Source: Saccoglossus kowalevskii (lineage: Eukaryota > Hemichordata > Enteropneusta > Harrimaniidae). From it: DNA of 20,355 nucleotides. The position numbers were made by a program, and so were the translations under genes. Position 1 is the stretch's first letter. Every line of letters starts with the position of its first letter. The notes below the pieces were generated by a model. That model made no database searches. It saw nothing but the letters and a program-made list of their open reading frames with translations, and was not told the DNA's origin. The DNA lies in the NCBI RefSeq assembly GCF_000003605.2, contig NW_003125414.1, positions 1,269 through 21,623 of the forward strand. The letters are read 5' to 3'. Positions 9,161-17,010 of this stretch are shown piece after piece.

Positions 9161-9432
9161 AGAAAGGCACAATACAAACCGTCGAGAAAGGCACAATACA
9201 AACCACATGGATACGATAAATATTTGTTAATAATAATATGAAAAACAAATACGTTGTATATTGTGCTAACGGTATTTAAATTTACAACGGTTTGGGACTC
9301 ATTAATTGTATAGTTGTTTTCAAACCAATATTGCAGACGTTTACAAATTATGGACATGAGACATTTCCCAAATACTTCTGAAGTTCTTCGATTCATCTTT
9401 GAAATCCCTGTGTAATTAAACCAATTACCCAA
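9161..9432 (-). pseudogene. LINE reverse-transcriptase N-terminal fragment (decayed)
   Basis: Read on the minus strand, the translation contains NWFNYTGISKMN, then LQYWFENNYTINESQ, then VSTIYNVFVFHIIINKYL, then GLYCAFLD. This follows the order of the finger region of non-LTR reverse transcriptases: N-W/Y-R-G-I, L..W.E.N..I.E.Q.GF, ST.DN.F.L..L..K.L, and YCAF.D at the first catalytic aspartate. The open frame starts at TTG, lacks the QAGFR consensus and has the YCAFLD codons duplicated by a 24-bp tandem repeat (9161-9184 and 9185-9208). The frame then loses similarity. It is a dead 5'- and 3'-truncated copy. Confidence 0.65.
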
Positions 9433-10800
9433 TGCTCAGGTAAGTGGCATGCGTCCATTAAAAAGCGAATTAATCATTGTTTTGCGGTTTTAAGTAATAT
9501 GTGATATTCTTTTGTTATAAAAAGCAGTGCTGTAGATTTGTATTTGATATTTCGAAATCTCGAAGGTGATTTGTCAAGTTCTTTTTTTCTTACCAAGACA
9601 CTGTAGATAAAAGCTGTCATCAAACTTTAACTGGGGGAATGTTATTTTTTTACACAACTATGCGCACAACTATGGATAAAAGCATAAATCATGTTACACG
9701 CTCCATCTAAATGTTAAAGAAAGTAATAAAAGTCTACGATTTTTCATTTGATACAATCACATTCCAAGTTAACACACTATACATTGGACAGCGACTCTTT
9801 CCAAATACACCGAATAGTACAATAGTATATCGAAACAAAATTTTGCGCGTAAAATGTTGGCTAAAATTTAGGCGGGAATAATTCTGGCCAAAATAAACAA
9901 GAATAATAAGCATTACAGGTAATCATAATAACATTATTTATTATTGTTATTCATGTTCCTCCAACACTTGACCAAATAATTATTTTTATTTAGCGGATTT
10001 TTGTAATTTACTGAATTGTGGATAGGATTGTACTTGTTTGTTTCTCTAAAATGTCGTTACTCTCCGATATTTAGCGAAGCTAAAAACTAAGCATCACTGG
10101 TAAACGACTATCTAGAACGTACACGTATAAACCAAAATAACTTAATTTTTGACGTTTTACTAGGTTTGTTTATTAATCAGTCATGATTGTGGTTTAGTTG
10201 TATCGTTTTATGTTTTAAAACGCTTGATCGATTTTGCGAAGAAAAGTACTGGCCAACTTTCTAGCGGTAAAAGTACTTTTTAATTTTGTTTTGTAGGTTT
10301 TGTAGTGTCAGTTATTTTGTTGTGATTTTTGGCGATTTTTGTCAGATCTTTTGTTTTTTTCTTGAACAATGTTATTTCAACTATACACTCATTTAGTAAA
10401 TATTACGACAATATCTAATATCAGATTTTTATTTACATTATATCAAAGTCATAATCAGGTCGACAGAAGTCAGACCCCTATCACTTGAGAACGCTATCTG
10501 AAATCTTGAATCAAAATCGGGAGGTCTTCTGGGAGACATCCGATTTCTGAGCATAATTAGTAAATATATATATTTATGAATATACCATTCGCTCCTGGTG
10601 CGACCGTGTCTGCGTTTGGACAGAAGATAGTGAGATAAATTACCATTTAATTGCTTCTTTTTAGGATGATTTCTCCATGAGAAGTTGAAGTTTTCATCAG
10701 TCTTCGAATCTAGGAATTTATTACAAGTTTACAGCTCTATCCATCAAGCGTGTAGTTGGACTGAAGCCTGTCTCGTCGTCATCTACCATCATACACTCGT
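9433..10800. other. AT-rich intergenic stretch, nothing recognised
   Basis: About 1.4 kb of low-complexity-leaning AT-rich DNA. A polypyrimidine tract ending in TTTTTAG at 10654-10663 resembles a splice acceptor, but the frame after it closes within about ten codons in all phases. It is not called as an exon. Confidence 0.4.
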
Positions 10801-10905
10801 ATTTGGGGACGTCACGATGGTCTGGCGAGGACTGTGCTTTATTAAGTTAGTTAGTCGGTGGGGACGTCACGATGGTTTGACGGAGACTACTTTATTAAGC
10901 GAGTG
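10801..10905 (+). repeat. 54-bp direct duplication at the left edge of the satellite
   Basis: GGGGACGTCACGATGGT occurs at 10805 and again at 10859. Each copy is followed by a diverged CTGGCGAGGACTGTGCTTTATTAAG-like segment. It merges into the tetranucleotide-based satellite on its right and looks like the decayed edge of that array. The 73-codon plus-strand frame crossing it has no recognisable family. Confidence 0.65.
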
Positions 10906-12622
10906 AGTCAATCAATCAGTTAAGTTAGTTAGTCAGTCAATCTGTTAAAGCGGAAGGGTCGTCACTTGCGCACGACCATCTGACGCATGCGCAGGTGACG
11001 ACTCCCCGCTTTAAGTTAGTTAGTCAGTCCGTCAGTTAAGTTAGTTAGTTAGTCAGTCCGTCAGTTAAGTTAGTTAGTTAGTTAGTCAGTCAGTCCGCCA
11101 GTTAAGTTAGTTAGTTAGTTAGTTAGTCAGTCAGACCGTCAGTTAAGTTAGTTAGTCAGTCCGTCAGTTAAGTTAGTTAGTCAGTCCGCCAGTTAAGTTA
11201 GTTAGTCAGTCCGCCAGTTAAGTTAGTTAGTCAGTCCGCCAGTTAAGTTAGTTAGTCAGTCCGCCAGTTAAGTTAGTTAGTTAGTCAGTCCGTCAGTTAA
11301 GTTAGTTAGTCAGTCCGCCAGTTAAGTTAGTTAGTCAGTCCGTCAGTTAAGTTAGTTAGTCAGTCCGTCAGTTAAGTTAGTTAGTCAGTCCGTCCGTCAG
11401 TTAAGTTAGTTAGTTAGTTAGTCAGTCCGTCAGTTAAGTTAGTTAGTTAGTCAGTCAGTCCGTCAGTTAAGTTAGTTAGTTAGTCAGTCAGTCCATCAGT
11501 TAAGTTAGTTAGTTAGTCAGTCAGTCCGTCAGTTAAGTTAGTTAGTTAGTCAGTCAGACCGTCAGTTAAGTTAGTTAGTTAGTCAGTCAGACCGTCAGTT
11601 AAGTTAGTTAGTTAGTCAGTCAGTCCGTCAGTTAAGTTAGTTAGTCAGTCCGCCAGTTAAGTTAGTTAGTCAGTCCGCCAGTTAAGTTAGTTAGTCAGTC
11701 CGCCAGTTAAGTTAGTTAGTCAGTCCGCCAGTTAAGTTAGTTAGTCAGTCCGCCAGTTAAGTTAGTTAGTCAGTCCGCCAGTTAAGTTAGTTAGTCAGTC
11801 CGCCAGTTAAGTTAGTTAGTCAGTCCGCCAGTTAAGTTAGTTAGTCAGTCCGCCAGTTAAGTTAGTTAGTCAGTCCGCCAGTTAAGTTAGTTAGTCAGTC
11901 CGCCAGTTAAGTTAGTTAGTCAGTCCGCCAGTTAAGTTAGTTAGTCAGTCCGCCAGTTAAGTTAGTTAGTCAGTCCGCCAGTTAAGTTAGTTAGTCAGTC
12001 CGCCAGTTAAGTTAGTTAGTCAGTCCGCCAGTTAAGTTAGTTAGTCAGTCCGCCAGTTAAGTTAGTCAGTCAATCAAGTTAAGTCAGTCAATCAAGTTAA
12101 GTCAGTCAATCAAGTTAAGTCAGTCAATCAGGTTAAGTCAGTCAATCAGGTTAAGTCAGTCAGTCGGTTAAGTCAGACAGTCGGTTAAGTCAGACAGTCG
12201 GTTAAGTCAGTCAGTCGGTTAAGTCAGACAGTCGGTTAAGTCAGTCAGTCGGTTAAGTCAGTCAGTCGGTTAAGTCAGTCAGTCGGTTAAGTTAGTCAGT
12301 CGGTTAAGTTAGTCAATCAGTTAAGTTAGTCAATCAGTTAAGTTAGTCAATCAGTTAAGTCATTCAGTCAGTTAAGTTAGTCAGTTAGTTAGTCAATCAG
12401 TTAAGTTAGTCAATCAGTTAAGTCATTCAGTCAGTTAAGTTAGTCAGTTAAGTTAGTCAGTTAGTTAGTCAATCAGTTAAGTTAGTCAATCAGTTAAGTT
12501 AGTCAATCAGTTAAGTCATTCAGTCAGTTAAGTTAGTCAGTCAATCAATTAGGTTAGTCATTATGTCAGTTAGTCAGTCAGTCAGCCAATCAGTTCAGTT
12601 ATTCAGTCAAACATTCAATCAG
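10906..12622 (+). repeat. Tandem satellite array (GTTA/GTCA-based, 25-bp core unit)
   Basis: About 1.7 kb of tandem repeats made of GTTA, GTCA and related tetramers. The block 11651-12055 holds 17 essentially identical 25-bp units, each with TTAAGTTAG and ending CAGTCCGCCA. To its left, units vary in length by 4 bp (25, 29, 33 bp) through gain or loss of TTAG or TCAG. From about 12060 the unit changes to 17-18 bp forms (TTAAGTCAGTCAATCA, then TTAAGTCAGTCAGTCGG, then TTAAGTTAGTCAATCAG). Every unit carries one TTAA. A 62-bp MITE is inserted at 10949-11010. Confidence 0.97.
10949..11010 (+). mobile_element. MITE family 1, copy C, internally deleted, inside the satellite
   Basis: This 62-bp copy lies between TTAA at 10945-10948 and TTAA at 11011-11014. 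It keeps both ends of family 1, AGCGGAAGGGTCGTCACTTG and GGTGACGACTCCCCGCT. Compared with the copy at 13579-13735 it lacks about 95 bp of interior, joining GCGCACG directly to CCATCTGACG. What remains is close to a pure inverted repeat able to form a hairpin. It interrupts the satellite; removing it with one TTAA restores repeat-like sequence. Confidence 0.88.
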
Positions 12623-12626
12623 TTAA

Positions 12627-13536
12627 GGTAGAGATACAGGTTCGTGGGCACTTGGGAGTGAATTTTTTTTTTTTTGCTTTTTATTATATAAACAGTCTTG
12701 GCTATAGACTGTTAACATTTTGTAGAATTGTGAATAGTGGAACATACTCGTACGATTTTAAAATATAGATAACAGGTGCAAACATTATCTGTTTTGAATG
12801 CTTAGCAAGATTTAGCAAGGCTGTACATAAATAATAAAAAAAGAAACATGGTGAAAAAAAGAATTGACGGGATCTCCATATTATGCACTATATTTAACTT
12901 TTAACAAAACTATAATACATTTAAATTTGGAACTGTTACAGCCATTTTAATTATGAGCATTAGCAAACTTCTTACTGAGTGAATTGTTATGCAAATTGGC
13001 AATTATCTCAGCTTCTTTTTAGTGCACATCCCATAACTTCAAAAAAATAGCTCCTAGACGCTTTGACCTTTTGTTTTGAAATTTTCACAAATGATTGACA
13101 ATGTGTTTATCTTCAAAACGCCGTCGGGGCATTGTTTTTGGTTGAACAGTGTTACAACAATCGTACAGACAACTCGCCTGGGTGTTAATTTATGCATAAA
13201 CTTGAAGTAGTGAAGTTTGGGCTGCTTTCCTGCAAAATTGACAACTGGTAGATAGTTTTCAAGACGGCGCTTTCTTCATAGTAAACAGATGTATCCATAA
13301 ACCAATTTTGACAAGAAACAGAAGCATGGTTTAGAAGCTAATTTTTTGACCAAAAAAGCACATTTTTGTGCATATTTCAAACTACAGTGTCCATGAAAAA
13401 AAATACTAACAAAATTTTAAAATTCATACAATAAGCTTTCCGAAAATGTATAGTTTTGTGGACAAGGGAGGTCATCTCGGTTTCCTAATTAACTAAATAA
13501 ATTAAAATACCTGTCAGGTAAAACTGCATCTCTACC
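12627..13536. mobile_element. 910-bp non-autonomous element with TTAA target duplication
   Basis: The element is flanked by TTAA at 12623-12626 and 13537-13540, and satellite sequence resumes on both sides. Its ends are GGTAGAGATACAGGTT and, read inward from the right, GGTAGAGATGCAGTTT, a terminal inverted repeat of about 16 bp with two mismatches. The interior is AT-rich with no open frame over 60 codons, so it carries no transposase. Duplicated TTAA is typical of piggyBac and Kolobok elements; ends starting GG rather than CCY argue against ordinary piggyBac. The clean insertion into a tandem array makes the boundaries unusually certain. Confidence 0.88.
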
Positions 13537-13809
13537 TTAAGTTATTTAGTCAGTCAGTTAAATTAGTCAATATGTTCAAGCGGAAGGGTCGTCACTTGCG
13601 CACGCGCGGGAATTGAGTCCCAAGAGACGATAACAACACACGCCACAAACGCAAAGGCTCATGGGTAGACGCTTGTTTGTAAACAATAATACGCTACGGC
13701 CATCTGACGCATGCGCAGGTGACGACTCCCCCGCTTTAAGTTAGTCGTTCAGTCAGTCAATCAGTTAAGTCAGTAAGTCAGGTAAGTCAGTAAGTCAGGT
13801 AAGTCAGTA

Positions 13810-13856
<47 letters not shown>

Positions 13857-13884
13857 AAGTCAATCGGTTAAGTTATTAAATATG
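13537..13884 (+). repeat. Right part of the satellite array, interrupted by a MITE
   Basis: TTAAGTTATTTAGTCAG resumes after the 910-bp element and runs to about 13578. It continues from 13736, after the MITE, as (GTCA)n and GTAAGTCAG-type repeats to about 13880. The right-hand units are simpler tetramer runs (several consecutive GTCA) than the 25-bp units on the left. Confidence 0.9.
13579..13735 (+). mobile_element. MITE family 1, copy D, inside the satellite
   Basis: This 157-bp copy is the longest member here. The left end is AGCGGAAGGGTCGTCACTTG, the right end GGTGACGACTCCCCCGCT. The right flank is TTAA at 13736-13739; the left is TTCA at 13575-13578, read as a mutated TTAA. The interior matches the copy at 1743-1887 closely (GGGAATTGAGTCCCAA, AGGCTCATGGGTAGACGC, TTGTTTGTAAAC). 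It is non-coding. Confidence 0.9.
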
Positions 13885-14310
13885 TCAACTGTTGGCCAAC
13901 TCTCATGACAGGTGAATCATTGTGAAAGTGAACTAACCTTTCCCCTTTGCACTTGTTGATTCAAATCACCGTAGAAAACTTACTGGACTAAGAATTGCAG
14001 CTATGTTGCCGAGATGATTTCTCTTTTCTATCTAGTGGTGGCGCCCTCCATAAGCTTTACGAGATATTGACGACCATATTCGTATAATGAACAACGAAAA
14101 CGGGAATCAAACAGGTCTAAAGGTCGAATTTATTGGTCAGCGATTTGAGGTGAATACTGAATTATACGATCCACAGAAACATCCACATCTAACATTAAAT
14201 TCTATGGAACTTGAGAGTTGAGCAGTACAATAAATATAACAATGACTAATAAAGTTGAATGAAAGTACGTTTATTTTATCCCGACTAGGAAGCTTTTCTA
14301 AGCAAATCAT
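13885..14310. other. Unique-looking AT-rich sequence, nothing recognised
   Basis: Separates the satellite from the candidate minus-strand exon. No coding exon, RNA gene or repeat was recognised on either strand. Confidence 0.4.
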
Positions 14311-14316
14311 ACTTAC

Positions 14317-14358
14317 TGTATTCCAGACACCCATGAATACATCCCCAAAAAATGCCAT
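14317..14358 (-). CDS. Candidate short first coding exon (unsupported)
   Basis: On the minus strand, ATG with A at -3 and G at +4 opens 14 codons, MAFFGDVFMGVWNT. They end exactly at a strong donor, ACA|GTAAGTATG, in phase 0. About 80-90 bp upstream, a TTTTTATACC stretch could serve as a TATA-like element, and the leader (14359-14440) is richer in G and C than its surroundings. No second exon was found; a partner would lie left of 14310, beyond or within the satellite, or outside the window. No protein family is recognised from 14 residues. It may be chance or part of an unrecognised repeat. Confidence 0.22.
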
Positions 14359-14449
14359 TCTGTGATGTCACCTGACTGAACGTTAATTGCCAGGGCCGGG
14401 GGGAATTGACAAAGACAGGGTCGACACTACAGGTATAAAAATAAAGGAC

Positions 14450-15129
14450 CACCCCCAATAATATGAAATCGATATCCATCAATTAATATTCCTGTCAACC
14501 ATGCTTTATTAAACAAATCAATACTGCAGTCAATTTTATAGGAATGTGGGAATATTTAGTGTGACATAATATACTAGATGATGATGATTTAATATTATAT
14601 TATTCGTACCTTTCAGTGAACTTTCATTATAATATTGCACTTATAGAACAGCTATGCATTTTTTAAATTGTTACTCCATATTACAAAAATAACTGAAATA
14701 TATTGCAAAGCTAAGCATTTTTGTTAAATATCATGAATACGCTTTTAAAAGCCAGAACCAAATTAGCACTGTCTATCAAGACAGAAAGAAAAAGAAAAGA
14801 TATAAGCTATGCATATATCCCAATGTATGGGAGAGATAAACTAATAATAAAATATTAATAGCTCAAAATTACAACCATAAAAGGTCTGAGGTTAGAACTG
14901 ATTGTTTATTGGCAATGACAATAGCAACACAGACAACATTCTTTTACATAGAATACCTTCTCTTACATTTCATTCAAGACAGAGTAAAATTAATATTGTA
15001 CAATGTGCAATCTTATCGTGTGAAAAGATCAAACTTTAAATAAATTTAATAACATATTAGGATAAAAATCTGTAGTAATATCTACTGTGTTCATGTATTG
15101 TTTTAATTAGTGTTTCTTTCAAATTTAAA
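14450..15129. other. AT-rich stretch between two candidate divergent exons
   Basis: Strongly AT-rich with A-rich and T-rich runs. No gene, RNA or repeat was recognised. If the two small flanking exon candidates are real, this would be a shared upstream region, which is conjecture. Confidence 0.35.
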
Positions 15130-15336
15130 ATGTCTCAAAGTGTCGAAAGAATGCAAGTGAGTTCAGTATTAAGATCGTGATAACTGTGTTCTGGTATGTA
15201 CCAACAGTTGAATAAAATTATTTCATTTTGCTTTCAGACCGAGATTATAACCATACTGAATTCAATGTTGTACTCATTGAACAATGACTTTGAGAAAATG
15301 GTTTGTTTCTACTTCATCTCAACTGTTATATTTTAA
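15130..15336 (+). CDS. Candidate two-exon small gene (41 codons)
   Basis: Exon 1, 15130-15156, encodes MSQSVERMQ and stops at a strong donor, CAA|GTGAGT. An 81-nt intron ends in a good polypyrimidine tract and acceptor, ATTTTGCTTTCAG|ACC at 15237/15238. Both junctions are phase 0. Exon 2 encodes TEIITILNSMLYSL, then NNDFEKM, then a hydrophobic tail to a TAA at 15334-15336, for 41 residues in all. The sequence up to DFEKM is helix-like and has no recognised family. Alternatively exon 2 could be spliced out at a weak GTTTGT donor after the ATG codon at 15298-15300, making these the first exons of a longer gene to the right. There is no poly-A or homology support. Confidence 0.3.
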
Positions 15337-15539
15337 ATATATCTTTTGTAACACTGGATCTGATTTTTTTTAATTTTATTTTGTCAACCTACAAAAAGGT
15401 ATATCGATAATGGAAATGTTAGTTTGAATTAGTCTAAAACAAAATTTAACCGAAAATTGCCCAAGTCAGTGTGAAGAACCAACAGAACTATAGAAATAGA
15501 TTGTTGTTATTTGTCAAACCAATATATTGTTCATGCCTG
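15337..15539. other. AT-rich stretch, nothing recognised
   Basis: Downstream flank of the small-gene candidate. It is T-rich and A-rich sequence without features. Confidence 0.4.
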
Positions 15540-15665
15540 TAATTACAGTGGGTCGACCGAAACGACATGATCCTCCCCTTATCTAACCCGCCAAACTTGC
15601 GCGGGGAGAAATTGTGACCATTCCCCCCAAGTCCCCCACTGTTAATACACGCCCAGTCCCTAATC
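15540..15665. other. GC-rich, sharply bounded island of unknown nature
   Basis: About 125 bp with runs such as CCTCCCCTTATCTAACCCGCC, GCGCGGGG and CCCCCCAAGTCCCCCAC, much richer in C and G than all neighbours. The minus-strand frame through it (87 codons, Gly-rich in the middle) has no recognised family. It may be the body of a dispersed repeat or an old insertion. No terminal repeats or target duplication were found. Confidence 0.35.
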
Positions 15666-16330
15666 TGTGAAACGAATACTGAAACTTGTCCGGAACGAAG
15701 TAAGTTATATAAAAATGTTATTGTTCCACCAAAATATTTTATTTTAACCATACTCCATAATCTCAGTCATGAGCAGCTATTTTGACCTACTTCTGTTGGT
15801 CTGAGTTTTTTTGTTCGTGCATGGGGAAATTCACACTCGGACGCTAAATTGTTTTAGTAGAATGTGTTATTGCACTTTTGGAGAAAACTAACATACAATA
15901 TAAATTGTTTTGAAGCCGGTTTCGTTAGATTACTCTAAAATTATTCAACACGAACACGTTTATATACTATTGTCGTGACTATTTACACTTTGGTCAACGA
16001 TGTATATCTATCAGATAGTTTGACAGACAACAGACTTTATTATTTTTATGTCGTATGATTCTACCACTGGTTCATTTTTGACAGATCACGGACTGCTTTC
16101 ATACGATTGTACCAAATATTCTGCCCTGGTTTTGATATATTACAAAAAATTAAATTTATTAAAAACAAAATATTGCGTGTGCGACCGTTTTTAAATTCGT
16201 TGATTGAATGGAGCATTTGCAATTCATTCAAAGTTTCGTGCAATGGGGGGCGTTGGTACAGTGTAATAATGGTCTGTCGTCGGTGCTCAACTTAGCCAAA
16301 ATACAAACTGCTTGATCATTTAAAAACTGC
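15666..16330. other. AT-rich stretch, nothing recognised
   Basis: No coding, RNA or repeat feature was recognised. The short overlapping frames on both strands near 16061-16295 look like chance frames. Confidence 0.4.
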
Positions 16331-16335
16331 TATTA

Positions 16336-17000
16336 CAAGACTGTAGGAGGTAATACTTTTGGTGCGAAAGTATTCAAAAATCAATATTTGGCTATTACCA
16401 TGGTAACATTAGGTATGAACGAAATCGACCAAAACATCGACCAGCCAAAAAAGTTAAAATGCTGTTCCTGGTGAAAATTTATCCCAAATTTAAGGTCAGC
16501 TTTCTCGGTAATAAAAAAGATATCAAAAAATCAAATAGTTACTCCGGGACCACACTCAAGCTGAGTAGTATGAGCTATGTTCGAGGTGCTTAAACCTAGA
16601 TTTGTAGGAAGAGATACATTTGGCCCGAAGCTATTCAATAATAACTGCCAATGGACCATTTTTGTTCAAATCTCCAAATAAAAAACATCCTCGAGAAGGG
16701 GTTCTGGATATATTTTACACTGCGATTTAAGGTTTTTATACAAAATGGCCGTCAACTCGACAAACTTGATCAAATCAAAAACATCCTGCGGAGTAACCTA
16801 CAAGTATAGTACTTGTATGCAAATTTCAACTGAATAAGTCAATATATTCGCGAGGCATTGGTATGGACATGAATTTAAAAAAAATGGCAGCCAGTCGGTG
16901 ATTTTTGTTTGAATCTCAAAGGGGGAGTAAATGGAAAGATGTTTAAGGTATTACATAATATCTATGCAAATGAAAAATCATGTGTTAAAACTTTAACCGG
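16336..17000 (+). repeat. Diverged dispersed repeat (copy 2), with internal similarity
   Basis: Two segments match the reverse complement of the repeat at 6805-7150: 16343-16407 (GTAGGAGGTAATACTTTTGG and following, including CTATTACCATGG) and 16555-16654 (CTCAAGCTGAGTAG, GAGATACATTTGG). The two segments also resemble each other, at a spacing of about 250 bp, so the repeat seems to be built from related sub-units. Beyond 16660 similarity is too weak to define edges. It directly precedes the LINE relic. Confidence 0.6.
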
Positions 17001-17010
17001 ATATACTGAA

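Noticed and set aside
10654-10700. Splice acceptor and terminal exon at TTTTTAG near 10663
   Set aside because: The following sequence closes within about ten codons in all phases and no partner donor was found.
10906-13884. CRISPR-like array
   Set aside because: Units are contiguous, with no unique spacers, and grade into tetranucleotide repeats in a eukaryotic context. It is a satellite.
14285-14482. 65-codon minus-strand frame as a complete small protein
   Set aside because: It has no family similarity and reads through a strong splice donor. Only the 14-codon ATG-to-donor segment in another frame was kept, as a weak candidate.
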